From contig LUVW01000002.1 of assembly GCA_001661515.1 (NCBI GenBank), forward strand, positions 69,850 to 133,849: a DNA stretch of 64,000 nt. Direction: 5' to 3'. A program made the position numbers and the translations under genes. How positions within the stretch are numbered: the stretch's first letter is position 1; each line of letters starts with the position of its first letter. Source of the stretch: Capniomyces stellatus (taxonomy: Eukaryota; Kickxellomycota; Harpellomycetes; Harpellales; Legeriomycetaceae). The notes beneath the pieces are model-generated. The model had not been told where the DNA came from. It did not search any database and was given only the letters and a program-made list of their open reading frames with translations. Positions 1-11,462 of the stretch are shown piece by piece.

Positions 1-622
1 ATATCATCACCATGTTTTATTTTGATGTTAAACAAAATACTATATCATTTTATTCATACAACAGATGTAGCAGAACAAACCAAATGGCATCACCATAACC
101 AAGCCTAAAAGGCAAGCAGCAATGTAGAAACAGGTAAACAGGTAAACACCAAACATATTCAATGGATCACCAACATTAATCCCTACTTCAACAAATCCAA
201 CATCAACATCACTTTATTTCCACATCTATTATTCAAGGGTCAATATCATAGTCCATAATCAATGTCAAGCCATTTAATCTCATTTATAAAACATTTCAGC
301 AAATACCACCAACTGAAAACAAACCAAACACCCCAAAACCAGCTTCAACTTACTCGGAAAAGCGATGTCAACAACAACACAAAACTGTCAATGTTAACAA
401 ACAGTCATTCGTATTAATTTATCATTCAACAGAATAAAAACAAACCCAAACAGTATTACTAACTCTAACCAAAGTCGGCTCATTTCACATTTTTCTATTA
501 TCCAAGTGTTTAACCAAGTAACTGAAACAGATATTCAGATTATCAAACAATAAAACCCAAAAACAGTAAAACCAAAAATAAAAACTAGACAGCAACTCTA
601 GCAAATAAATTACATTCAACAA
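1..622. other. AT-rich intergenic stretch
   Basis: No open frame of useful length or recognisable exon is visible on either strand. It lies 3' of the minus-strand ankyrin fragment that ends at 623, so it may hold that fragment's 3' flank. Confidence 0.5.
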
Positions 623-1010
623 TTACAAATGTTTAATCAACAATTTTGATTCCTCGATGCTGTTTCTCGAACAAATACTAATAATATTAGAATACTTGGA
701 ATCATCCAGAGTAGCGCCATAGTCGAGCAACATTTTGATAATTTCAGCATTCTTATTCAAACAAGCCTGGCCAAGACCATTGCACTCTTGGTTGGTCAAA
801 TCTGGTTTGTGTAATAGCAACAGTTTCACCATTTCAATGTTGTTAAATTCACATGCCACATCCACCCCAGTATACCTTGTAATTTCCATATCCAACCCAT
901 TAGTAATCAGTTTTTTGGCCAATTCAGTATTATTGGTTTTACACGCCATCCTAAACATATTATTCCAACTGAATCGGGGATACGTAACCTGTTCACCAAC
1001 AGTGACAGAA
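623..1010 (-). pseudogene. Ankyrin-repeat gene fragment (3' end)
   Basis: The minus strand encodes ankyrin-like units with the pattern NNxEMVKLLL and NTELAKKLI, ending at a stop at 623. These are protein-interaction repeats; the specific partner is unknown. The fragment begins at the single undefined base at 1011. On the far side of that base the same sequence starts again almost identically (offset 229 bases), so this is either a second paralogous copy or the other allele joined across an assembly gap. No F-box or start region is attached. I read it as a partial gene in a family with the F-box/ankyrin gene at 1436-3643. Whether it is a broken gene or only truncated by assembly cannot be told from the sequence. 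Confidence 0.6.
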
Positions 1011-1240
1011 NACTCTTGGTTGGTCAAATCTGGTTTGTGTAATAGCAACAGTTTCACCATTTCAATGTTGTTAAATTCACATGCCACATCCACCCCAGTA
1101 TACCTTGTAATTTTCATATCCAAACCATTAGTAATCAGTTTTTTGGCCAATTCAGTATTATTGGTTTTACACGCCATCCTAAACATATTATTCCAACTGA
1201 ATCGGGGATACGTAACCTGTCCACCAACAGTGACAGAATT
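783..1240. repeat. Near-identical tandem copy of about 229 bp around an N
   Basis: The sequence from 783 to 1010 recurs from 1012 to about 1239 with only a few substitutions (for example ttccatatccaacccat against ttttcatatccaaaccat). The undefined base at 1011 sits exactly between the copies, which is typical of two overlapping haplotype or paralogue contigs placed end to end. Confidence 0.8.
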
Positions 1241-1434
1241 TCTACATAGTCTTTATCGCAAGCCTCGTTAATCCCGATATAATATTTACCACTTAGTTTG
1301 CACCATTATCAAGCGACAATTCGACTAACTCGATGTTGTTGTTTCTACAAGCCTCGTCGATCCCGTTATGGCGCGAATCCTCCAATTTAGAACTATAATC
1401 GAGCAGCAGTTCCATCATTACAATGTTGTCGTTT
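1012..1434 (-). pseudogene. Ankyrin-repeat gene fragment with frameshift
   Basis: Bounded by undefined bases at 1011 and 1435. Read on the minus strand from 1434, it gives ankyrin units aligning with the C-terminal units of the 1436-3643 gene (RNNNIELVELSLDNGAN versus RNNNIGLVKILLENGAE). One base is missing after DNGA relative to the intact paralogue, which brings in a TAA stop; the ankyrin frame resumes for CDKDYVEILSLLVDRL. A further frame change precedes the MFRMACKTNN units at 1186-1012. The two frame breaks suggest decay, though errors at a low-quality assembly join could mimic this. The first part matches the end of the neighbouring gene, so the joins probably connect paralogues. Confidence 0.55.
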
Positions 1435-1435
1435 N

Positions 1436-3643
1436 GGGGACATGCAATCTTTCCACTAACAGTGACAGAACCTCGGCATAGTTTTTATTGCAAGCCACCT
1501 TAATCCCATCATAATTAAATTCACATAGTTCAGCACCATTTTCAAGCAAAATTTTGACTAATCCAATGTTGTTATTTCTACAAGCTTGACTGATCGTGTT
1601 ATACTTTGTGTTGTCCAATTTAGCACCATTATCGAGCAGCAGTTTCGTCATTGCAATATTTTCGTTTTTACAGGCTTCTTTAACTTCCTTACATTCTGTG
1701 TTGTCCAATTTAACACCACGCTCAATCAGCAGCTTTGCCATCTCGATGTTATTAATTCTGGCTGCAACCAACAAACCTTTAAAATCGTTACTGTCCACTT
1801 TCAAACCACCTTCAAGCAGCATCTTCGTAGCCTCAATCGCCTTGCTTTCCATCTCTTTTTGGATCTTGACAAAATAACTGGCATTCAATATGAGCCTATT
1901 GCAATCTTTCGAGTCTATTTCTTTAGCCTCTTCAATATCCGCCCTATTTAGCTGTCTACGTGTACCGATTAGGTTGCCACTTTCTTTGTTTTGAGAGACA
2001 AATGTCACTATCTGATTTACAATGGTCAAAACCAGATGTGAGTCTTGGTTATTCCAATCTCTGTATCTTAAATTTCTCTTGATATCTTTTTTTAAACAAA
2101 ATTCTTTTTCAGGATCAAGATGTCGCGATATAAATTCATACTTGGTATTATACTCACAACAGTCTATTTTGTCTAAATAACGTGTGTATTCAAGCAAAAC
2201 CTCGATTATTTCTTTGTAAGCCGATAATCCCCTCCCATTATTGTCGCCTGATAATACTAGATTGTCTGATGTCAGCCTTTTCATTAATCCATTTTTGTAG
2301 AGCTCAATAATATCCTCAACTCCATTAAACTCGTCGTTCCCCAAACTCGATCCGTTTTCAAGTAAATATTTTACCAGCTCTAAATTACCACCTCTAATTG
2401 CTGCTCTCAACGCCAAATTGTCATCTCGGATCACATTTAGGCCTGAATCTATCAACCATTTTAACGTTTCTGAATCACTTGTCTTGTATGCCACCTCTAA
2501 CAGCATCCCTACATTCTCTTCTGTCTGCTCTACTCTAGTAAAAAGTTTTCTTGCTTCATATATATTTCTAGTTTTACAAGCCAGCTTAAACACCTCCTCT
2601 TTGTGTGTCTCAAACAATCTGTGCTGAATTAGATGGCCTGTAAACTCGCCTTTAAATACGATGAATGAAATGAGACACACCATCATGTAAGCGCCAGTTA
2701 CCAAATCCCTATCCTTTTCTACTTTTTCAAGTATATATTCGATGTTCAGATTCACAAAATATGGTTTGTCCAATGTATTTAGATATTCACTGTCTATTTT
2801 GATATCAAGCTCAACCAATTCGTCCAAAAGCTCAAGGTCTCTTCGTATACAAGCTTCAAAGATGATCATCAACAGATATATGAAATAGTAGTTACTATGT
2901 GTCAGCTTGACTCTTTTGATTTTTTCAACAGTTTCCAAATGTTGGCTTAGTATATTTGCCGGAATGTATATTTCCGACCTCCCCAACCCGATAATCTCTT
3001 CTAGAAACTCCATACCTGGCATATTATGGATTTTCTCACTCGGCTTGACAAGGTCTCTGTCTAAATTCATCTCGTTACTCCATTTATTAATGCTTTGATT
3101 TAGATACTTGACTTCAAGGATATTGCTGCCTTTTAAACTGTATAATGGACTGATTGTTAACCCTTCGCTTGCAATATCAGAGTCTCCATATCTTCTATAT
3201 AGTAGAGCTAGCATATCCGCTATATCTATATCCAACAATACACCGTCCGATACATTCGTGTTCGAAAACAGTATCATTCTATCTCTCGAATCCAAAACTA
3301 CATACATTTTAACTATCCATCCCTTCATGCTTTTCCAATTATATTTTCTTGCCAGCTCTACCAGTCTTGGATAACTTATTTTTTTACAGTTTGCCAACGC
3401 CTCTATAATCCATTTTTCATTCTTTGCTATCCTGCTGTATTTGTTTAAAATGTTATCTTCAAAGTCCTCAAAATAAATACAATCACCATCTGCGTTTCTT
3501 GTGTGTAAATTCAAAAATTGCTTGATTGTACTGAACTCGTTTGATACTCTGTAAAGCGTTCTTGAAAGCGTAGATATTTTTGGGTTTTGAGCCAACACAA
3601 ATATTTCCGACACGACACTTTCAGGCAAATCGTCAAACCTCAT
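1436..3643 (-). CDS. F-box-like ankyrin-repeat protein, 3' end cut at an N
   Basis: About 735 residues are readable before the undefined base at 1435. The start ATG is at 3643-3641. The N-terminus (MRFDDLPESVVSEIFVLA...) has the F-box-like pattern DLPxxxxxxIFxLAxNPxxxxLSRxLYxVS, which in known families docks a substrate adaptor to Skp1-cullin ubiquitin ligases. The middle (residues about 50-400) is divergent. Ankyrin units follow, clearest at residues about 390-450 and 610-735, with signatures such as NNIEMAKLLIERG and ENIAMTKLLLDNGAKLD. By inference it is a substrate receptor of an SCF ligase. The true C-terminus is missing, since the frame runs into the N and the few codons beyond belong to another contig. 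The 5' flank is shared with a dead copy at 4084-4213, so the family has expanded here by local duplication. Confidence 0.75.
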
Positions 3644-4082
3644 CTCTGTTTTATTTCTCTTTTTCGTGGACCTGTTTGAATATGAATTCGTAAGGTGATG
3701 TTTAAATTAGCAACAGGAAATAAGATAAGAGGAATCAAACTTGATTGAATAAAATATATGCTTTGCCTTTCACTCGACTTTCAACCCCTAAATAACCAAT
3801 TCTGCCTGTTTTGTTTTGTTTTGTTTCTATATTACAATATCTGAAAATAAAAACAGCGAACTGTCAATTGGATTCACCAATTTAATCCAGCATTTTTTGA
3901 TTGGACTGCGGAATTGTTTAATTCGGTTTTGGTGCTATTTTCCGCAGTTTATTCAGACTTCAATTTTTCAATTCTTCGACGAAAAGCCAAATCAACGGTA
4001 TCACTTTTTCTTACTATCCACCCACTCGACTCTTGTAAAGCACATTCTAAATCACGTACCACACACCACTCCTTCAACTGAG
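3644..4082 (-). promoter_or_regulatory. 5' flank of the F-box/ankyrin gene, duplicated at 4214-4700
   Basis: This is about 440 bp upstream of the start at 3643. It aligns patchily but in order with 4214-4700: an aataagataagaggaatcaaa block, an aattcggttttggtgctattttccgc block, an acttcaatttttcaattct block and a final cttgtaaagcacattc-type block. Order and spacing are preserved, so the duplication unit included the promoter region. I cannot point to a defined core element. Confidence 0.5.
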
Positions 4083-4083
4083 N

Positions 4084-4213
4084 ATAAATCCAAAAATTGT
4101 TTGATCGTACTAAACTCGTTTGGCACTCAGCAAAGCGTCCTTGAAAACGTTAATATATCTGGGGGTTCAGCCGACACGAATATCTCTGATATGACACTTA
4201 CAATCTAATCTCT
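4084..4213 (-). pseudogene. Dead 5' end of a second F-box/ankyrin gene
   Basis: The minus strand encodes a clear paralogue of residues 9-45 of the 3643 gene (VSVISEIFVSAEPPDI, then NEFSTIKQFLDL). Relative to the intact gene, the start codon is changed to ATT, about 13 bases are missing just after it (the RFDDLPE codons), and there is an in-frame TGA in the place of the Tyr codon in RTLYRVS. The copy stops at the undefined base at 4083, beyond which lies unrelated upstream sequence of the intact gene. The lesions are within continuous sequence, away from the N, so this is very likely a true pseudogene and not an assembly artefact. Confidence 0.75.
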
Positions 4214-4700
4214 GAAACGGGCTTTTCTTTCTTTATTGTCGTTGAAATTCAATTTCCTTTTTTTTGCTGTTATCGTCAAAACATTTTTCGTGCTTTCACC
4301 TTTTTCATTGATCTGTTTAAATCCGAGTTGGTTTGTTGTTTATTAAAACTATAGTTGAAGTAAGAGGAACAAAAGTTTAAAGGTTATTTGCCTTCTCTCA
4401 AGTCTTCAAGCCTCACACAGTCGAGTCAATTCGTTCCAGTTTTTCTTTTTTTTAAAAGATTGAAAAACTGCACTTTTATTGGGAAAAAATGAACAATAAA
4501 CCTTCCAATTAAATCATCCTATTTAATTCAAATTCGGTTCTATTTTCTATTTTATTCAACTTATACTTCAAGTTGTCAATTCTCCAAAACTAAAAAAAAT
4601 ATGAATAAAAAAACGGTCAACATCAACCTTTATTAAAACATATTTACTCAACTTTTTTTAAAACGCAATACATCTTGTACCACTCCACCAACTAGTCACC
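4214..4700 (-). repeat. Duplicated upstream region of the dead F-box/ankyrin copy
   Basis: Diverged copy of the region upstream of the intact paralogue (3644-4082), with the same blocks in the same order. It marks the right edge of the segmental duplication near 4700. Confidence 0.5.
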
Positions 4701-7700
4701 TCAACTTTATCACAATATTATTAAACATTGAAGATAAAACCAACCCTATTGTGAATAAAACATCTTGGATCTAACTAACCCACAAGCATATTCAGTAGCT
4801 AGTTCAGTCTCTTTTTTTGTCTAGAACCTAAAAGCATAAATCACCAACTGATATTTTATACAAAGTTTCTGATGTTGGAAGCAGTGAATTGCGCTGACTT
4901 TAAAATATGTGCTGCTCCTACTACCGACTTATCATCAACTCCCCGCCCAGTTTCCACCTAGTTCAATTCACAATACATCAAATTTTTGCAAACTTTTTCT
5001 AGAAAAGCAGTGTATAACCTAGCATTGTCTACAATTAACAAGTCATTTTAATCATTTGACCATCTGACCAAAAGTGGTCTGTATTCGGGGAATGTATTGG
5101 AGTGCATCACTTTCCCGTAAATTGGTGATGAAGCCCAAGTCTTTCATCTATTTTTTCAACAATATCAAGTTGTTGATGTCGAGCAGATATTGATCAATTC
5201 TTGAAGCTGTGAAAAATGATAATAAATCGGGTCAATGTGAATTTGTGCTCAGGCTTGACATTTTTCACTAAAACGACGTACTTTTGACAGTGCAATTCCA
5301 GTATCAGTATTGCAAATTTACTTGAACTTGATTGTAACTTTTTCTTGAGTGGAATATCAGAAAAATGATGGCAAATGCAAGGATAGTGGGTGTGATTTTG
5401 AAAAAGTTGACTCAATAAAAAAAACAATAATAATGGTGGTGATAGGGATAGTGGTTGTGGTTGTAGGTGTGAAAAAGTAAATTATATAAAAAATAAAAGG
5501 TGAATTTTATTGATAAATAAAAAGTGTCAAAAAGACAAACTCGATAAAAAAATATAAAGTATTGATAAATAAAAGGGGGTTGTTAGCCTTGGTACGAGTT
5601 GGATTTGTATTTGGGGATAAAGGTGAAATCAGGGTGCGAGGGGCTGAGCAATAACCCAGGAATTATGGGGAAATTCGAAAGGTATACATTTAAATTATAA
5701 TGTATGTAGCTATTCCAAAGACAAGTGCTATTTTTATATTCATAATCATACCATTGATTACACATTGAGTTTAGTTTCGATATAATTTTCCAAATCTGAA
5801 ACTGATAGTTAAAACGCATTGTTACTGATCAATCGAGTCAACTAACAAGTGATGCTGTGTTATTGTCGAGCATCTGAATCTTTCTGAAAATAAACACCTT
5901 TCTTTTATATTTGCAACTTCTGGTTATAACTGTAATTGAAACGAATCTTACAACACAAATAACAATACATTGTTTAAAGAAAAAGACACGAGCTGAATCG
6001 AAATGATTTACAGCTAGTTTAATGCTCAAACGACAAATTCAATTATAAAATCAAAAAATAGTTTGTAAATCCAAACAATCAATGTAGAAATTGTTAGTTC
6101 GATTGGCTGGCGCTGTTGATCTTCGATCAGTAGTTCGTCAGTTCAAGGACTGGAGTTGTGATTCACTAATTCTAAAAAAAAAAAACAATCAATGTATTTT
6201 GGTGATTGTTGGCTGAATCGATTCACCTTTTTTTTTTTTATTGAAAAGAATCGTACATTTCTATTGTATATAATTCTATTGATTATTGAATAAATAGTGT
6301 ATTACATCACATCTTAGTTCGCTGAAACATTAATCGAAGAAACTAAAACCCTCAATCAAATTACTGAATCGCAGTCAATTAGAGAGCGTTTAATTTGGAA
6401 ATAGGTTAGAAAAAGTGTTGTCAGATCTAGTACAGCAATTTGCTAAGTTGTCGCATAGCGAGATACGTATTTATCAAAGCTGGCAACCACTGTGACGTAT
6501 ATTATTAATTGACAGTATTCTGTCAATAAAACAACCATTTGGGATTGTAGTCAAAATTGTAACAAAGCGCTTGGTTGCCTGGCAGCCTTCAAAGTCGATT
6601 ATGCTGAGTTGGCAGTTATTGTCTAAACTAATTGTCGTAATTAAGTTTGATTGAATGTGAGTAATAATGTTTACTACAACTGATAGCTTCGTAAAAACGT
6701 ATCAAGAGTCAAAATTCAAATAAACAAACTTGCTTGTTTTGTTATCTCTGATATAAAGCTTTCCAAACATTGTTCTATGAATAAAAATGGTTATATATGT
6801 TGGGGCATAGTATTTATTGTGTGCACCAAGTAGTGTTCTCGAGTATTTTATAAGAATATAGTTTTGAGATTACGTGTTATATTATATCAATAGGATTTCT
6901 GTGTAAAGGCTAATTATAAAAATATATACTATTCCGAGTAACAGTGACATTGAACAACAAAAACAGACCATTTTAAACTTGAGAAACCAAGTCTTTCTCA
7001 TTAATCAAAAAAAAAGAAAAAACGGAATACATCGCTAGTAATTAAAGTAGAATAAATTAAAATATGCAGTTGGATAGGGGCGGGGAGAAAAAAAAGCAGA
7101 AAAGTTAAACAGTGTTGGTAGTGAAAAGAAAAATATAGTGGAGGCAAAGAAGAAAAAAATGATATTAATTGATAGTTTTTTTTATTGATGCGAGTCGAGA
7201 TTTAAAGTATTTTTGTCACAATCGCTAACAATGAGGTATTAGGCGACGAATTGAACATAATTCGCAATATGTTTTAATTGTAATGTGCTTGGAGATATTT
7301 GAATCGATTAGATATATGTTTAGGATTGGGTGTTACGCTGAAAGTAGGTCAAAATAGCATCATTTATCACCTTGACTCAAGACCTACTCAAAATACACAT
7401 TTAAGAAAGTTTGTTAAGTCCTGATTATTGGTGGTATCATTGGTATGCTGTAGTTGTTTGTCTACAATAATTGCCTTTTATTTATTGTTGAAATAAAAAC
7501 AAAAAAAACCAAGAGACAAAGGTAGCTATCATTCAAAATTGAAACATAATAACACTCGATACACAGTGGTTTAACAAGTGGTTGAATGCCGTATTGTAAA
7601 ATCATAAAATCGCAGTTAGAAAGAAGAGTACAAAGTGTCAATTTGATTTATTTCATTGATGTGATTGTAGGCTCCACTTGTGCAGCGTTTTAATTCATTC

Positions 7701-8363
7701 CTATGTTTAAACTGGTTATATATCGTTGTTGGGTAAAACTGTTTGCATTATATTGTCAAGCAAGGTGGTTATGAGTATATATATTGTGATATCATAAAAC
7801 AATACTTTAGATTCAGAATAAATTAAAAAAACAAAAAACAATGCAGTTGTCGGACTACCAAACCTTTGAAACCCGACATCGATTTTAAATAGTGAAATTC
7901 AGTAGATCGCTAAACCAATTTACAGACACAAAATCAATGCTTTTAATGCTGGGTCAGGATATACTTGGAGAAACGACTTTAAAATGCAAATATAAAAACG
8001 TTGTATTATAGCGCTCGATATTCCTTAAAAGCGGTAAATAAGACTTTAAAATCAACCAAAACTTTCATGTCAAATTCCAACTCCAATTATAATTTCAGTT
8101 CAAATCATAATTTCAATTTAATAACACAGATTAACTGTTCTTTTGCCACCACACAAGTAATCTTACATTTTAAAAAGTATTGTGGTGTGATAAAGTCTAA
8201 TCAAAAAGAAGGATAGCATTAATATATACCATCAACAACAAAATCTCAAATCGAAACTCCTAAAATACTTTTACATTAGAATCAAGATCTTTGACAAAAA
8301 AAACAAGATAGAAATAATTATAACTAATAAATAACAACTTTAACAAAGGAAAACACTTCAAGT
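4701..8363. other. Long AT-rich intergenic region
   Basis: About 3.7 kb with only short, low-complexity open frames on both strands and no exon I can support. No tRNA or rRNA pattern was seen. The last few hundred bases are A-rich and probably contain the promoter and 5' leader of the gene starting at 8364. Confidence 0.5.
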
Positions 8364-11300
8364 ATGAAATTCAACATATTTCTAGTGGTGAGCCATGCTC
8401 TTACCACCCTGGTTCCAGCTACCGATACTTTGCAGTATTCCAAACGTGAATATACGGGAACTTACCCAAGCGGCTTAGAAAGTGTCACAACCATTGGAAC
8501 TCTGTTTCCAAAAATATGCGAGATCACAACAGGCGAATGCGGTACTAGCACAGAATCTCCAAGCTTGGGAACTATAGTTGAAGTTTCTGGACAGGCGCTT
8601 GTAGTTGGGCCAGAAGTTTTTGTTGAATATGACATTGTGACAGTCAAAACCACGCTTACGTTGGAGATAATTAATTCAGAAAGTCCTGAAACGCTGGCTT
8701 TACAATCAAATGGCCTCTCTGTTGTGTCGGCGAGTTCAGTCAACTATTATTGCCAAGCTACTTTTCCCGACATTAACATTTCATCAGGCGGAGCTTCGTA
8801 TGACATAGGATCTTACAACATGGACGCTCTAGCTCAAATAAGATGCCCTAGCTATGAATTCGATATTTACTTTGACGTAGAATATGGATCTATTTACTAC
8901 GCTCAGCTATTTGGCGCAAACGGTGATGAGAAAAGCAGCAAATTTCAAGGATACTTTGACATGGAAAAAGGTGCCATGGGCTTTAAAGTTACCAACAGCA
9001 CTGGATTTCCCTTTAAAGTAGGAAGCGCCCCAAGCCCTCGATTGTTTATCCGAATAGGCACTAACCATGTTTCGATTGGAATAGACGGCGTAGTAATTGC
9101 AAGTCAACTGATTGAAAGTTCGCAGCTAGTTGAACATATGTTTACAGATAAGCTGTTTTTGATTTTTGGGTCAAACACAGATAATACCAAAATCAAAAAC
9201 ATGATAATAACGTGCAAAAATACTACCCAGTGCCCTTCAACTGATAATCCTATATCCGCACTAGGTATCTCAAGCGATCCCTTATGCGTTAGCACTGTGC
9301 CTGAAATACGCATACCAACTGGGTCAGACTGGTATTCTTCAGAAAACTACAGTTGGGACTCTGCTATTCAAGTCAACTGCCCATACAATAACTTTGAGGT
9401 CACTTTTGATGCTGACAATGGAGCAGAATATTACCTACAAATCCATGACAATAGCACAGTTGGGACCAAGTTCTATGGCGTGTATGGACTCTCTGTTGGA
9501 TCAACTTGGTTCATGTCTCCAAAAAGCTATGGTACTAAAGAGTTCCTAGATTTTTCGTCAGAAATACCTCAACTTTATGCTAGATTTACTCCAGACTATG
9601 TGTCTATTGGAATCAATCACCAAAGCGTACTAGACATTGACAGCTCTGCCTACAATTTTAATCAGTTTAGCACCTCGAAACCGTTGTATTTAATATTTGG
9701 CTCTAAAAGCCAAAATGCAATTATTAGAAACGTGGCAGTAAGCTGTCTTGATATTGCCCATTGCACCATGGGCCCAACAGTAGATTCTACTACAGAATTA
9801 GTAGAAGACTCTACTACTGAATCCACCACTAAACCAACACCAGAATCAGTAGAAGACTCAACAACAGAACCCACCACCGAGTCAACCACCGAGTCAATTG
9901 CCGAGTCAACCACAGAATCAACCACTGAGTCGACAACAGAACCCACCACTGAATCCACCACTGAACCCACCACTGAATCCACCACTGAATCCACCACTGA
10001 ATCAACCACAGAATCAACCACTGAGTCAACCACTGAGACAACCACAGAATCCAAAACAGAAACAAAATCAGACTCTACTCTAGAAGTTACAGAAGATTCG
10101 GTTGGAGATTCAGCTTTGGGTACTATTGATGAAATATCGACAAATTCTATTGCAAGCTCTATAGTATATTCTATGATGCATTCTTTGACACACCACGAGC
10201 CTGCAGAGCCTTCCAATGTTGCTGAGCTTGTCGACACAAACTCTTTTACTACTACATATCCGTGTGTCAGAACGTATTCTGATATCAGCATTCAATCAGA
10301 AGGGCATTCTTATTTCAACGTTTCGGCCTATAATTGGGAGTCTACCGTCCGAGTTGATTGTCCCAGGGATGTCTTTGAGGTTACTTTTGATGTTGATTAC
10401 GATGGAATTTACTATATTCAATTGAATGATTTGCAAGGCTCAGAGAATAGCACCAAGTTTCTGAGTATTTTTGACATGGATGGCGGAACAATGGGATTTA
10501 TATCAATAAAAAGTCTTAGTGAGAAATTTGAGTTGGACAACACTCTTACCCAAAAGCTTTTTATAAGGTTTGCGCCCGACAAAATAGCTATTGGATTAAA
10601 TGGCAAGGTAATTACAAGCATAGACAGCACGGAATCTGAGCTGTCAGAGTTCATGGGAACAAACCAACTGTATATTGTATTGGGGGGTTATAGGAAAGAT
10701 AAAGTGATCAGAAATATAGAGCTGTCGTGCACCAATCCAGTACAATGTCCGCTTCTTGAGACATTAGTACCAGTACCCATTATTGGAACACTCGATACGT
10801 CAAGTTTACCAGAAGATTCGATAACAATGGTTACATCAACAACCGTTTTAGAATACACGTTAACCGACTCAACAACGACTACAACAAGCGACACAACAGA
10901 TACCATCACAACTGATACAATTTCCACTACCACTGCCACTGCCTCAGCAGAATCGATCATTGACTCTTGTACAAACTCGTATTCAGATATAATAATCCAA
11001 AATGGTGGCGACTTTTACAGCTCTACATCATACAACTGGGATTCGATAGCTGAAATAAACTGCCAGAAAGATGCATTTGAAGCAAGCTTTAGCGTTGAAT
11101 ACGGGCTTGTTTACTTTGTTGAAATTAACAACCTAAGAAACTCCACAAACAGCTCAAAGTTCCAAGGTTTGTTTGACATGAAAAACGGGATCATAGGGTT
11201 CCAATCAATTGACAACAATGCAAAGAGCTTTGAACTTAACAACACTGTTAGTTCAAAAGCCTTTGTTAGGTTTGAGTCCAACAAAATCTCAGCGGGATTA

Positions 11301-11462
11301 GACGATGTTGAGGTTGCAAGCATTTTAAGTACCGAGTCCAGCTTGGAAAGTTTTATGGGAGCAGAAAAATTAAGCCTAGTTTTTGGCTCCGAATCAAATA
11401 ACCTAGAAATAAAAGATTTGATTATAGTCTGCAACAGGCAATCAGACTGCCCAGGCTCCTGA
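8364..11462 (+). CDS. Secreted four-domain surface protein with mucin-like linker
   Basis: 1032 residues in one exon. The N-terminus MKFNIFLVVSHALTTLVPA looks like a signal peptide; no C-terminal anchor is visible (it ends in CPGS). Four copies of a domain of about 160 residues lie at roughly 128-292, 308-468, 632-797 and 868-1032. Each has C...Y.DI.I..G, then Y.W.S...I.C, then FEV.FDV(E/D)YG..YY.Q(L/I), then an FxG.FD...G.MGF block, then L(F/Y).RF...(K/V).SIG(I/L), and closes with L.FGS....I.N..(V/L).C.....CP. Four Cys per copy are conserved. Domains 2 and 3 are separated by a Thr/Glu/Ser-rich tract (residues about 472-575, repeated TEST/TEPT units), typical of O-glycosylated stalks. The domain layout suggests a lectin-like beta sandwich, but that is inference; I do not recognise the family. 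The same domain ends the convergent trypsin-like gene at 11888. A cell-surface or matrix adhesin is the likely role. Confidence 0.75.
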   Translation: MKFNIFLVVSHALTTLVPATDTLQYSKREYTGTYPSGLESVTTIGTLFPKICEITTGECGTSTESPSLGTIVEVSGQALVVGPEVFVEYDIVTVKTTLTLEIINSESPETLALQSNGLSVVSASSVNYYCQATFPDINISSGGASYDIGSYNMDALAQIRCPSYEFDIYFDVEYGSIYYAQLFGANGDEKSSKFQGYFDMEKGAMGFKVTNSTGFPFKVGSAPSPRLFIRIGTNHVSIGIDGVVIASQLIESSQLVEHMFTDKLFLIFGSNTDNTKIKNMIITCKNTTQCPSTDNPISALGISSDPLCVSTVPEIRIPTGSDWYSSENYSWDSAIQVNCPYNNFEVTFDADNGAEYYLQIHDNSTVGTKFYGVYGLSVGSTWFMSPKSYGTKEFLDFSSEIPQLYARFTPDYVSIGINHQSVLDIDSSAYNFNQFSTSKPLYLIFGSKSQNAIIRNVAVSCLDIAHCTMGPTVDSTTELVEDSTTESTTKPTPESVEDSTTEPTTESTTESIAESTTESTTESTTEPTTESTTEPTTESTTESTTESTTESTTESTTETTTESKTETKSDSTLEVTEDSVGDSALGTIDEISTNSIASSIVYSMMHSLTHHEPAEPSNVAELVDTNSFTTTYPCVRTYSDISIQSEGHSYFNVSAYNWESTVRVDCPRDVFEVTFDVDYDGIYYIQLNDLQGSENSTKFLSIFDMDGGTMGFISIKSLSEKFELDNTLTQKLFIRFAPDKIAIGLNGKVITSIDSTESELSEFMGTNQLYIVLGGYRKDKVIRNIELSCTNPVQCPLLETLVPVPIIGTLDTSSLPEDSITMVTSTTVLEYTLTDSTTTTTSDTTDTITTDTISTTTATASAESIIDSCTNSYSDIIIQNGGDFYSSTSYNWDSIAEINCQKDAFEASFSVEYGLVYFVEINNLRNSTNSSKFQGLFDMKNGIIGFQSIDNNAKSFELNNTVSSKAFVRFESNKISAGLDDVEVASILSTESSLESFMGAEKLSLVFGSESNNLEIKDLIIVCNRQSDCPGS
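9778..10090 (+). repeat. In-frame Thr/Glu/Ser repeat tract
   Basis: Tandem 12- and 24-base variants of gaatccaccactgaacccacc encode TEST/TEPT units. Repeat number is likely to vary between strains by slippage. The long antisense frame over it is a by-product of the repeat. Confidence 0.8.

Noticed and set aside
3816..4208. Plus-strand 130-residue frame
   Set aside because: It crosses the N at 4083 and is antisense to the dead F-box copy and its neighbour's upstream DNA.
8001..8216. Plus-strand 71-residue frame upstream of the surface protein
   Set aside because: Ser/Asn/Lys-rich, no ATG at the listed start, and likely part of the 5' leader region.
9662..10291. Long minus-strand open frame with repeated Val-Asp-Ser units
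   Set aside because: It lies antisense to the Thr/Glu/Ser repeat of the surface protein; the repeat has no stops in several frames, so the frame is a by-product.
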